A stretch of DNA of 42,162 bases from an uncultured bacterium (GTDB taxonomy: Bacteria; Acidobacteriota; Thermoanaerobaculia; Multivoradales; JAHEKO01), in contig CAJQNK010000125.1 in NCBI GenBank assembly GCA_905479655.1, positions 1 through 42,162 on the forward strand, given 5' to 3'. The notes under the pieces are model-generated. The model saw only the letters and a program-made list of their open reading frames with translations. It was not told the DNA's origin and did no database searches. Numbering within the stretch: the first letter of the stretch is position 1; each line of letters opens with the position of its first letter. The translations under genes and the position numbers were made by a program. Below are positions 5,275 through 13,284 of this stretch, in pieces.

Positions 5275-8178
5275 TCAGCGACGAACGACCCAGGCGATGC
5301 CGAGGAGCAGCAGCGCCAAGACCACCAGGATCGTCCAACAGCCGCTCCACGGACCGCCGATGTCACCGTGCCCTCCACCTGTTCCGCCGCCGTAGTACGA
5401 GTCGTCGTGGGGGACCATCGCCGGGTGCTTCATGTTGTTTCCGCACTCGTCGGGAACGAGGTTGCCGTCTTCGTCCTTCGAGGTCCCGGACGCCAGATCG
5501 TCTTCGTCCGGAATGTCGTTCGCGTTGCAGTCGTTCGGTGGGAAGGCCTGTGCGCCGGTTGCGACGACGGCCGGCTCCTCGCCGGGGTGGCCGAGGGAGA
5601 CGACGCGGATGGCGACGTCGGAGCGGTCGCCGGGCGCCGCGTCCGCCGGGACCACCGCGACGAGGTTCAGGTCGTCCAGGAGGTGGCATTCGCGCTGGAA
5701 AGGAGCCACCGGGCCGGTCTGGAACACCGCCGGTACCGGTGTCAGGGCGCCGCTCACCGGATCCTGACGGCGGAGCCAGCCCGGGTCGGCGATCTCCACC
5801 CGGTAGCGGTCCTCCGTGCCACAGGCGTTGCGCACACAGAGGATGTGTTCGGTGGGCACGATGTCGCCCGGCTGGGATCTGCGGTAACCGCCGGCTCCGA
5901 GTGTCGGGACGATCGAAGGGCGGGCGCAGCGACCGGGCTCCTCGACGACCACCGTGTACTCGGCCTCCCGGTGGCGCGTGCAGGCGCCCTCCGTCAAATC
6001 CATCGTGGCCCGCAGATGGTAGGCGCCCGCTGCCGGGGCCGGGCCGAAGTCCGCCGTCCAGATGTTGTTGCGCGACAGGCGGTCGCCGTGGGTCCCGTCG
6101 TCGAACAGGGTCAGGGCCTCCGTGGTCCCATCGGGTCGGGTGAGAGTGACCTCTCCGTCCACCTTGTCGAAGCCGTCGATCGGCCGCTGTGGCTCCGGGA
6201 TGCGGAAGCTCGCATGAATGCTCTGGCCAGGGGCTGTCTGGGTGCGTTCCGGATAGGGACGAACCGCGGCGCCGCCCTGAGCGAGCACCGAGTAGAAGTA
6301 CTCCTGGTCGAAGCGGCACGAGCCGGGGCGGCGGACGATCTTCCCGGTCCAGTTGCCGGCCGCCTCACCCCGGTAGGGGAGGTCGACGTGGAGGAAGTCG
6401 TGACGCTCGCGGTGTCCGGCCTCGACGCCGGGGTCGGTGCGATCGACGGCAACGCCCGACGGTGTGAAGAGTTGCAGCTCGAGATCGCACTGGAAGCCCG
6501 GCGGCACCTCGCCGTCCGGGAACGTGGCGAGCGCGTCGTCGCCCGACCGGCCCACGGGCTTCTGCCCCAACACCACCGAGAGCTTGGCGTCGCCGCAGAC
6601 ACTGACCTCGAAGGGTGCCGACTCCTTCTGCCCCTGCTTCATGACGCCTCGGGGGTCGAGCACCACACTGCCGTCGTAGATCGTGCCGTGAGCGGTGACG
6701 AAGAACTTCTGCAGGTCGAGGAGATCGCCATCCTCGAAGGCGAAGAAGGTGCCACCCTGGGCCTCGGCCAGGTCGCGGAGATTGCCCTCCTGCGCCCCCT
6801 CTCCGATGCCGATGGCCACCACCTGGACGACGCCGGGGTCGCCGATCTCCGCGCCGATGCAGTCGTTGCCGCCGAAGCCCTCGTCCGCGCCATCGAGGCA
6901 CGGAACCACGTTTTCCTTGCCGTCGGAGAGGACGAGGATCGCCTGGTGCACGTTCGGCGTCGGGTTGCGGGCCGGGTTGGTCAGCATGTCGAGGGCCTCC
7001 TCGATCCCCGCTCCGATCGACGTTCCACCACCCGCGGTGATGGAGTCGAGCTGGGTCTCGAAGGCGCCGCCGGCGACCGTGTCGGCAGGGGTCAGCTCCA
7101 CCAGCGCGGTGGCGGATCCGGAGAAGGAGACGAGGCCGAGCTTGTGGTCGGGCTCGCCGACGCCGCGGTCGTCCTCCACCGCCAGGGCAAAGGTACGGGC
7201 GGCCTCCCGGGCGTCGTTGATCTTGCAGTCGGTCTCTCCCAGGGGGGGCGAGCTGGAGGTGCAGTCGTCGTCCATGCTGCCCGAGCGGTCGAGGACGATC
7301 ACGACGTCGGCGGCGTTGAGGCGGAGCCACTCGGCGTTGACCTCGTCGAGCTTGTTGTGGGCGAGCCAGAAGGCGGGGTCGTAGGGGGTGGTGAGCACGT
7401 CGGAGAGGTCGGCGCAACCCGTGGTGGAGACGCCCACGTGGTAGGAGCGGTGCCACTTGTCCGGCGGGACCTGGCTGGTGTCGACCTCGAGCGCGTAGCC
7501 CAGCTCGCCGACGTTGCCGAAGTTGGTGGCGAGGCCGCCCGACTCCTTGAACTGGTCGGGCAGGGGGATGCAGCCGGCACAGATCGACGCTGCCGGACGG
7601 ACTCCCGGAGAGCTCTCGCAGTGGGTGAAGTCGGCGCTGTCCGTCTCGTCGTCGCCGGGGATCGGGTTGGCGGGCGCCGGGTCCCACAGGCCGAGTCGAG
7701 TACCGTCGAGGAACTCGAGTCGCCAGACGTCGTAGTCGAGAATGAACTGGCGGTGGAAGCTGAGGAACGCTCGGCCCCACGCCTCCTTCTCGAGCTGGGT
7801 GGCGCTGGTGGGCCGCGGGATCTCGTTGCGGCAGTGCCAGTTGCGGTGCTCCTCCGCGATGGTCTGGCCGCCGGTGGCGCCGCACGTCGGGTCGGCCGCG
7901 TCCGTGCACCCGCGGGGGTGAAGGAAGTCGGAGTCCGTGCAGCCGAGGTCGGCTCCGGTCGTGTCGAAGCAGTCGTGGGTCGAGGGGTCCTCGCCGACGC
8001 CACAAGCCGTCACCCAGGGGGTCGGGTGGGTGGCCGTCGTCTCGCTGTACCCCCAGCAGAACTTGGCGTGGCCGGGCGCCGGCCACGCCAGGCCGAGGAG
8101 GAGCAGGAAGAACACGAGGGAAGAGGGGGCCACGGTGGCCGTCGAGGGCCGCGGCGGGGTGGCGGGGCGTCGAATCAC
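5275..8178 (-). CDS. Secreted tyrosinase-like / von Willebrand factor A fusion protein with C-terminal membrane anchor
   Basis: About 967 residues from the GTG at 8178, chosen because AAAGGAGG lies just upstream (8184-8191) and a signal peptide follows (hydrophobic 21-32, likely cleavage after P-G-H-A, residue 38). Residues about 105-285 resemble a tyrosinase/hemocyanin domain: F-L-S-F-H-R-Q-F (His142) fits the CuA region, and D-P-A-F-W-L-A-H-N-K-L-D (267-278) fits the CuB signature D-P-x-F-W-x-x-H-x-x-x-D. The usual His-His of CuB is Ala-His, and the other CuA ligands are unclear. A vWA domain follows at once, with the metal-binding motif D-R-S-G-S-M (297-302), a later conserved Thr region and V-L-S-D-G-K. 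The rest looks like beta-sandwich domains. The end is W-S-G-C-W-T-I-L-V-V-L-A-L-L-L-L-G-I-A then Arg-Arg, a membrane anchor. It probably acts at the cell surface; whether it binds copper is unknown. Cys-rich N-terminal segments suggest disulfides. Confidence 0.75.
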   Translation of the reverse strand: MIRRPATPPRPSTATVAPSSLVFFLLLLGLAWPAPGHAKFCWGYSETTATHPTPWVTACGVGEDPSTHDCFDTTGADLGCTDSDFLHPRGCTDAADPTCGATGGQTIAEEHRNWHCRNEIPRPTSATQLEKEAWGRAFLSFHRQFILDYDVWRLEFLDGTRLGLWDPAPANPIPGDDETDSADFTHCESSPGVRPAASICAGCIPLPDQFKESGGLATNFGNVGELGYALEVDTSQVPPDKWHRSYHVGVSTTGCADLSDVLTTPYDPAFWLAHNKLDEVNAEWLRLNAADVVIVLDRSGSMDDDCTSSSPPLGETDCKINDAREAARTFALAVEDDRGVGEPDHKLGLVSFSGSATALVELTPADTVAGGAFETQLDSITAGGGTSIGAGIEEALDMLTNPARNPTPNVHQAILVLSDGKENVVPCLDGADEGFGGNDCIGAEIGDPGVVQVVAIGIGEGAQEGNLRDLAEAQGGTFFAFEDGDLLDLQKFFVTAHGTIYDGSVVLDPRGVMKQGQKESAPFEVSVCGDAKLSVVLGQKPVGRSGDDALATFPDGEVPPGFQCDLELQLFTPSGVAVDRTDPGVEAGHRERHDFLHVDLPYRGEAAGNWTGKIVRRPGSCRFDQEYFYSVLAQGGAAVRPYPERTQTAPGQSIHASFRIPEPQRPIDGFDKVDGEVTLTRPDGTTEALTLFDDGTHGDRLSRNNIWTADFGPAPAAGAYHLRATMDLTEGACTRHREAEYTVVVEEPGRCARPSIVPTLGAGGYRRSQPGDIVPTEHILCVRNACGTEDRYRVEIADPGWLRRQDPVSGALTPVPAVFQTGPVAPFQRECHLLDDLNLVAVVPADAAPGDRSDVAIRVVSLGHPGEEPAVVATGAQAFPPNDCNANDIPDEDDLASGTSKDEDGNLVPDECGNNMKHPAMVPHDDSYYGGGTGGGHGDIGGPWSGCWTILVVLALLLLGIAWVVRR

Positions 8179-8222
8179 GTTCGCCTCCTTTCGGCGAGGT
8201 TTGAGCGACACTGGCGGTCCCC

Positions 8223-8251
8223 TGCCCCCGGGCGAGACCACCTCGGGGGCA
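8223..8251. promoter_or_regulatory. Inverted repeat upstream of the tyrosinase/vWA gene
   Basis: tgcccccg (8223-8230) and cgggggca (8244-8251) form an 8-bp GC-rich stem with a 13-base loop, about 45 bp upstream of the GTG start, so it would lie in the mRNA leader on the minus strand. It could be a leader hairpin or protein site; no T tract follows. Confidence 0.4.
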
Positions 8252-8339
8252 AGGGCCGACCGGCAGACCCTCGCAAAGCCGCGACGACCGGGCGCCGCTC
8301 GCGGCGAGCGAAGGCGGCTCTCTGGGTGAGTTGGTCCCA

Positions 8340-8356
8340 TCGTGCACCGTGCACGA
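8340..8356. promoter_or_regulatory. Operator-like perfect palindrome
   Basis: TCGTGCAC-C-GTGCACGA is a perfect 8+1+8 palindrome in the 289-bp gap between the MFS stop codon and the tyrosinase/vWA start, about 160 bp upstream of that start. Its size fits a dimeric helix-turn-helix regulator site. I do not see a convincing -35/-10 pair beside it, and no regulator gene is in the window. Confidence 0.45.
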
Positions 8357-8467
8357 CCGCCCTGTCCAGCGCGAATCACTCTTCCTGGCGCGAGGGCTCG
8401 GTATTCGTTACGCCCGGTCCTTCCGCGGGGGCTGGCCGAGGCGGTGGGGAGCAGAGGGAGCGGGGTG

Positions 8468-9697
8468 CTAGCGACGCCCCGAGGCCATCCGGGCCGCTTC
8501 CGGCAACCCCCTCAACCGGAGCATCGAGACGATCCCGAAGATCGGGCCCGGCACCAGGGCGGCGAAGGCCCAACCCCAGCCCAGGGCCTCGACCATCGGC
8601 GGCACCAGTCGCAACGAGACGATCGTGAGCAGGAAGCCGAGGCTGGTCTGGAGGGTCAGGGCCGTCCCGACGTGGGCCGGGTCGGAGAGCTCGCTCACCG
8701 CGGCCGAGAACTGGGCGGAGTCGGCCACGACGGCGAACCCCCAGACCAGGCACAGGACCGTGAGCAGGCCCGGCGAGTTGAACGCGAGACCGGCCAGCAG
8801 GCAGCAGGATCCGGAGACGGCGAGACTCGCCACGGTGAGGGTGGTACGGCCCAGGCGATCGGCCAAGCGGCCGGCCACGACGCTGCCCAGGCCGCCGATC
8901 GCCACGGCCGCGAAGCCCGCGAGGCGGCCGCTGGCCTCGCTCCAGCCCGCGGCCCGGTAGCTCGCCAGCAGGGCGATGGGAGTCCAGGCCCACATGGCGT
9001 ACAACTCCCACATATGACCCAGGTAGCCGAAGTTGGCCAGGCGGGTCGGCCGGTGCGACAGGGCGGAGAGCGCGAAACGCCAGTGGAAGCGCCGGGCGGC
9101 GGGTAGCTCGGGGCCCGGCCGGACGGCGAGGAACGCCAGCAGCGAGCCGGCCACGGCCGAGGCCGAGGCGGTGAGCAGGACGGGGCGCCAGGGCGGCAGC
9201 CCCGGCTCGCCGCCGAAGATCGGCAGGGCATTGAGCAGGTGCGGCACGGCGGAGCCCACCGTCAGCGCGCCGACGAGGAGGCCGATGCCGAGCCCGCGGT
9301 CGAACGTGGTCCAGCTCGCCATCAGCTTCATGCCGGTGGGGTAGACGCCGGCCAGGCACACCCCGGTCGCGAAGCGCAGCACGATGGCGCTCGCCGGCCC
9401 CTGCGACCCCAGGGCGATGGCCCCGTTGGCCACGGCTCCCGCCAGGGCGGAGACGGCCAGCAACCGGTCGGCTGGGACCCGGTCGGCGAGGTTGAGGAGG
9501 GCGCTGGCGAGGGAGCCCACGACGAAGCCGAGTTGCACTGCGATGGTGAGCCACGACTGGGCCCCGCCCGTGAGGCCCCACTCGGCCGTCAGTTGCGGCA
9601 CGACGGCCGAGGCGGAGAACCACAGTGCCTTGGCGAGCAGCATCACGACCGTCAGCAGCCAGAGGTTGCGCCACTTGTCGGAGAGGCCTGTCGTCAT
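8468..9697 (-). CDS. Major facilitator superfamily transporter
   Basis: 409 residues with about 12 hydrophobic segments in two halves joined by a polar loop (about residues 190-215, R-P-G-P-E-L-P-A-A-R-R-F-H-W), the normal MFS length and layout. The second half carries a motif-A-like G-R-L-A-D-R-L-G-R-T between two helices; the first half has a weaker N-L-A-D-R-V-P-A-D-R-L. The start at 9697 gives a short polar tail (M-T-T-G-L-S-D-K-W-R-N-L-W) before helix 1. It is an inner-membrane secondary transporter of unknown substrate. It resembles the cyanate/nitroimidazole-type branch in overall feel, but that is not firm. It is 63 bp after the GT-C-like gene on the same strand and could be its operon partner. 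Confidence 0.85.
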   Translation of the reverse strand: MTTGLSDKWRNLWLLTVVMLLAKALWFSASAVVPQLTAEWGLTGGAQSWLTIAVQLGFVVGSLASALLNLADRVPADRLLAVSALAGAVANGAIALGSQGPASAIVLRFATGVCLAGVYPTGMKLMASWTTFDRGLGIGLLVGALTVGSAVPHLLNALPIFGGEPGLPPWRPVLLTASASAVAGSLLAFLAVRPGPELPAARRFHWRFALSALSHRPTRLANFGYLGHMWELYAMWAWTPIALLASYRAAGWSEASGRLAGFAAVAIGGLGSVVAGRLADRLGRTTLTVASLAVSGSCCLLAGLAFNSPGLLTVLCLVWGFAVVADSAQFSAAVSELSDPAHVGTALTLQTSLGFLLTIVSLRLVPPMVEALGWGWAFAALVPGPIFGIVSMLRLRGLPEAARMASGRR

Positions 9698-9760
9698 GGG
9701 TCGCCTGGTTTCGATGGACCGTTTCGCGGCCCGCAGCTCCGCTTCGTCGAGAAATCCAGA

Positions 9761-11638
9761 CTAGCCGAACGGTCCGGCCAGCCGCACTCTGTTCCCGACC
9801 TCCGGCAACGGGAACGTGCGGTAGGCCCGATCCTCCCAGCTCCAGTACAGCCACCTCCGGCCCGGATCCTCGAGCTCTGGGTCGAAGGAGAACAGGACCT
9901 CCACGGGGAGACCCTCCGCGTCGGAGCCGACGACGCGGGCGGTCATTCCGGGGAGGCGCCGCTCGCCACCCTCGGGCACGGGAAACTCGCCGGCCCAGAA
10001 GCCGTCGTTCGTCCAGCGGACGGCATAGACATCGTCCGCGGGGTCGAACTCGGGCGGTTCGGGGACCTGCATCAGTGAGCCTTCCAGGGCGCGGACGCGG
10101 AGAGTGTCGGGGGCTTCCCGCCGCACCTCGATCGAGGTGAAGGCGGGCGCCAGGAGACGGGTGCGCCGCGGCACGGGGGCGGACACCCGCTGCAACTCCC
10201 AGGGCAGGTAGACGGTGAGGAAGGTGTTGGGCGCCGTCACCAGGACGACCTCGCGGTCCCCGATTCCCGGCTCACCGGTGATGTCGAGCTGGGGGTCGAT
10301 GGCGGTGGATGCCCCGTGGAGAGACCGGAGCGCGAAGGCTCGGAGGGGCAGCCCGACCTGGACCACCAGGAGGCCGATCGCGAACGCCCCGGCGCCCCAT
10401 CGCCACCCCCGGTGGCTCGGGCGCCAGTCGGCGCGCTCGATGACGCCGGCCAGGAACAGGCCGAGGAGCGCCGCGCCGCCGAGGGCGACGAAGAAGAGGC
10501 GGCGGTCCGTCACCGGGCTCGTGGCGCAGATCGGGGCCACCGCGACGACCATCCCCAGAGCCCAGAAGCGCGCCTCGCGGCTGCGGGCCACGAGGGGCCC
10601 GAGGAAGATCGCCGCGACCGCCAGGAAGCCCCAGGCGGCGGTGTAGAAGATCGGCCGCGCGGCCGGCGACAGGATCTCCCAGACCTCGGCGTCGGGCCAG
10701 CCGAGCTGGCCGACCAGCAGCAGCGGTGCGCGCACCAGGGCCACGGCGAGGAAGCGCAGCGGCTCGCGTCCGGGGTCCAGGTAGAGACCGGTCTGCAGCG
10801 CGCCGTAGTCCATGGCCTGGTAGGCGAAGCGCCAAACCAGCGTCACCGTGAGGGCCGGGAGCAGGCTCAGGCCGCGGCCGAGCCAGCCCTCACGGTCGTA
10901 GGCGACGGCGTAGGCGCCGAGGTAGGCGACGGTCGCGACCCCCGGTTCGCCGGCGAGCAGAGAGAGCCCGAGGAGGAGGGGCGCCGCCACGGCGCCGAGT
11001 CGACTGCCGTGGGACCTCCAGTCGTGGTGAGCCAGAAGCGACGCCGCGCCGAAGAACAGGGCGAGCAGGACGTTGCGGTTGGACATCCACGAGACCGGGA
11101 AGAACCAGTGCTCGTCGAGGACGAAGAGCAGGGTCGCCAGCCCCGCGGCCAGGGGCGCCGCGGGAAGCAGCCGGCGGTGAGCGAGTGCGACGGCCGCCGC
11201 CACCAGGGCGAACCAGAGAATCCCGTGCGCGTGGACGAGCGGATTCGAGGTCGGCCAGAGCCGGTAGTCGAGCCAGTGGGTGGCGGACGACAGGGGGCGC
11301 CAGAAGGCGAGGAGGAAGCCTTCGGACGCCCACCACGGGTAGACGCCCACGTCGATCAGATCGGCGGCGCGCACGGCCCGGTCGGGCCCGACCCAGTCGA
11401 AGAGACCCATGACCGTCGCGCCCAGCTCGTGGGAGCCCGCGGGCACCAGGCCGCGCCCGTAGTGGGGCGCGCCGAGAAGCTCCGGGTCGAGCAGGCGTTC
11501 GCGCAGCACGAGGTCGTCCGTCGATTGGGGATCGCCCAGGGCCGGCAGATGGTAGACGGCGGCGAGAAGGACGACGACGAGGGGCCAGCGTCGGCTGCGG
11601 GCGAGGCGACGCAGACCGTCGCCGAGAGTCGAGATCAT
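9761..11638 (-). CDS. Polytopic membrane protein, GT-C/TMTC-like glycosyltransferase candidate
   Basis: 625 residues: about 10 transmembrane segments in the first 430 and a C-terminal soluble beta-rich region of about 190 residues, probably periplasmic. An acidic first loop (G-D-P-Q-S-T-D-D-L-V-L), then W-R-P-L-S-S-A-T-H-W-L-D-Y-R-L-W and D-E-H-W-F-F-P-V-S-W-M-S-N-R-N-V-L resemble the lipid-phosphate-sugar-dependent GT-C families of the TMTC/O-mannosyltransferase kind, where an Asp in the first loop is catalytic. No TPR repeats follow, unlike TMTC proteins. Its ATG is 16 bp after the stop of sulfatase-fold lipoprotein 2, so the two are probably co-transcribed. The pair suggests sugar transfer and phospho- or sulfo-group handling on the same envelope polymer. 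The enzyme class is inference; a non-catalytic membrane protein is possible. Confidence 0.55.
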   Translation of the reverse strand: MISTLGDGLRRLARSRRWPLVVVLLAAVYHLPALGDPQSTDDLVLRERLLDPELLGAPHYGRGLVPAGSHELGATVMGLFDWVGPDRAVRAADLIDVGVYPWWASEGFLLAFWRPLSSATHWLDYRLWPTSNPLVHAHGILWFALVAAAVALAHRRLLPAAPLAAGLATLLFVLDEHWFFPVSWMSNRNVLLALFFGAASLLAHHDWRSHGSRLGAVAAPLLLGLSLLAGEPGVATVAYLGAYAVAYDREGWLGRGLSLLPALTVTLVWRFAYQAMDYGALQTGLYLDPGREPLRFLAVALVRAPLLLVGQLGWPDAEVWEILSPAARPIFYTAAWGFLAVAAIFLGPLVARSREARFWALGMVVAVAPICATSPVTDRRLFFVALGGAALLGLFLAGVIERADWRPSHRGWRWGAGAFAIGLLVVQVGLPLRAFALRSLHGASTAIDPQLDITGEPGIGDREVVLVTAPNTFLTVYLPWELQRVSAPVPRRTRLLAPAFTSIEVRREAPDTLRVRALEGSLMQVPEPPEFDPADDVYAVRWTNDGFWAGEFPVPEGGERRLPGMTARVVGSDAEGLPVEVLFSFDPELEDPGRRWLYWSWEDRAYRTFPLPEVGNRVRLAGPFG

Positions 11639-11654
11639 GACGTCGCTCCGGGCG

Positions 11655-13097
11655 TTAGCCGACGTATCCCAGGGCCTTGAGCTCCTCGAGGGTCCCCTCG
11701 TCGAGCTCCCGCTCTTCCTGGCCGCCCGCCATCGCGGGGTCGCTGGCCAGGGTCTGACCTAGAAGGCGCCGCAGCCGCTCCTCGATCTCCGGTCTCTCGC
11801 CGATCAGGTTGACCGTTTCGCCGGGGTCGGCGAGCAGGTCGTAGAGCTCCTCGCGGATGCCGTCGGCGGTGGGGATCAGGATGAGCTTGTGGCCGCCGCT
11901 GCGAACCGAGCGCCACTTGCCTTCGATCCCGGGCTTCGCCATCCGGTAGTGGGGCAGGCCGAGCCGATCCTCCTGCAGGGGCTGGTTCTCGGTGAAGGCC
12001 ACGAGCTCGCGGCCGGCTCCTCCCTGCAGCAACGAAGCGAGCGAGCGGCCGGTGGCTCCCGCGGGCGGCTCGAGACCGGCCAGGCCGAGCAGGGTGGGAG
12101 CCAGGTCCATGAGCCGCACCTGGCTCGGGACCCGGTGGCCGGCCGGCACGGTTCGCGGGTAGCGCAGGATCAGCGGCACCCGCACGACCGGGTCGTAGAG
12201 AGACATGTCGTGGTGGAAGTAGAGGTCGTGCTCACCGAGCATCTCTCTGTGGTCGGCGGTGACAGCGACCACCGAGTCGTCCATGCGCCCGGCGGCCTGG
12301 AGCCCGTCCCACAGACCCTGGAGGGCGGAGTCGACATACGCGATCGTGCCGTCGTAGAGCTCGACCGCCCGCTCCAGGTCGGCGTCGGTGTAGCCGGACT
12401 CACGGAACGAGAACATCACCGCCCCGTGGCCGCCCCGGGCCGCCGCGACCTCGTCCATCAGGGTGAAGCCCTCGCGCTCGTCACCGAACGCCGTGTCGAA
12501 CGGCGGGGGCGGCTGGTAGGGCATGTGCGGCTCCATCACCTGGACGAAGAGGAGAAAACGCTCGCCGGGCTCCAGTCCCTGGAGCCACTCGTTCGCCCGG
12601 GCGACCACGTCCGCGACCGAGCCGCCGGGGATCGCCGCACCCTCCGGAGCCTCCACGAGCTCGTAGTCGCTGAAGCCCTGGTCGAAGCCCCACTTCGACC
12701 CGAGGAAGGGGTGGGTCACGACCGCGGCCGTCCGCACGCCCTGGCGGCGGGCCGCCTCGGCCAGTGTCTCGAGATCCGCCGGCAGGGTCTCCGGGTGGTT
12801 TCGGACTCCGTGCTCCTGCGGTAGGAGACCCGTCAGGATGGTGGCGTAGGAAGGCCCGGAGAACGACGCCTGGGTGATGGCGGCGTCGAAGACCGCGCCC
12901 TCGGCGGCGAGACGGTCGAGGTTGGGCGAGGTGTCCCGCTCGTACCCGTAGGCGCCGAGGTGGTCGGCTCGCATCGTGTCGACCACCACGAGGACCATTC
13001 CGGGACCCGGTTCGGAAGGGGTCTCTTCGGTGCCGCCGCAGCCGGCGAGGAGGGGAAGAAGGAGAAGCGTCGCTGAGGCTCTGCGCAGTCCGGACAT
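11655..13097 (-). CDS. Sulfatase-fold lipoprotein 2 with Ser at the nucleophile position
   Basis: 480 residues from ATG 13097, chosen over upstream starts because GAGAGGG precedes it and a clean lipoprotein signal follows (L-L-L-L-P-L-L-A-G-C, Cys20). The alkaline-phosphatase-superfamily core has V-V-V-D-T-M-R-A-D-H-L-G-A-Y-G-Y (Asp40), A-S-F-S-G-P-S-Y-A-T-I-L-T-G (Ser80 at the nucleophile position), V-M-E-P-H-M-P-Y and T-A-D-H-R-E-M-L-G-E-H (281-290). Two departures stand out: the formylglycine motif C-x-P-x-R is S-G-P-S-Y, lacking the Arg, and the near-invariant D-H-G-E is D-H-R-E. R-V-P-L-I and the G-H-K-L-I-L-I...E-L-Y-D-L sulfatase C-terminal block are intact, and the protein ends L-K-A-L-G-Y-V-G. 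It is first in a two-gene operon with the GT-C-like gene. The substrate could be a phosphate ester, a phospho-diester or a sulfate. Confidence 0.82.
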   Translation of the reverse strand: MSGLRRASATLLLLPLLAGCGGTEETPSEPGPGMVLVVVDTMRADHLGAYGYERDTSPNLDRLAAEGAVFDAAITQASFSGPSYATILTGLLPQEHGVRNHPETLPADLETLAEAARRQGVRTAAVVTHPFLGSKWGFDQGFSDYELVEAPEGAAIPGGSVADVVARANEWLQGLEPGERFLLFVQVMEPHMPYQPPPPFDTAFGDEREGFTLMDEVAAARGGHGAVMFSFRESGYTDADLERAVELYDGTIAYVDSALQGLWDGLQAAGRMDDSVVAVTADHREMLGEHDLYFHHDMSLYDPVVRVPLILRYPRTVPAGHRVPSQVRLMDLAPTLLGLAGLEPPAGATGRSLASLLQGGAGRELVAFTENQPLQEDRLGLPHYRMAKPGIEGKWRSVRSGGHKLILIPTADGIREELYDLLADPGETVNLIGERPEIEERLRRLLGQTLASDPAMAGGQEERELDEGTLEELKALGYVG

Positions 13098-13284
13098 GGA
13101 GCCCTCTCGAAGTCGTGTCGGTGGGTGCGTGGGAGGTCGAGATGCGCGCGGACACCGGGTCGAGCCCGATCGTCTCGCCGGTCGATCGCGACGGTCCGAT
13201 CGTACCAGAGCCGCGGGCTCGGTCCGCGCGCCGATCAAGCCAGGGAGCCGACGCCCGGTAGCGGCTACCGGAGGTTCGCGTCGA

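Noticed and set aside
8179..8379. Upstream 67 codons of the tyrosinase/vWA frame
   Set aside because: The GTG at 8178 has AAAGGAGG upstream and begins a normal signal peptide; the extra segment is Arg-rich and would hide it.
4219..8628. A 1469-codon plus-strand open frame
   Set aside because: It crosses parts of two real genes on opposite strands and has no domain; stop codons are rare in this GC-rich phase.
13098..13238. N-terminal extension of sulfatase-fold 2
   Set aside because: A lipoprotein signal with Cys20 begins at the ATG at 13097 with a ribosome site; the extension is Pro/Arg-rich and unlike a signal peptide.
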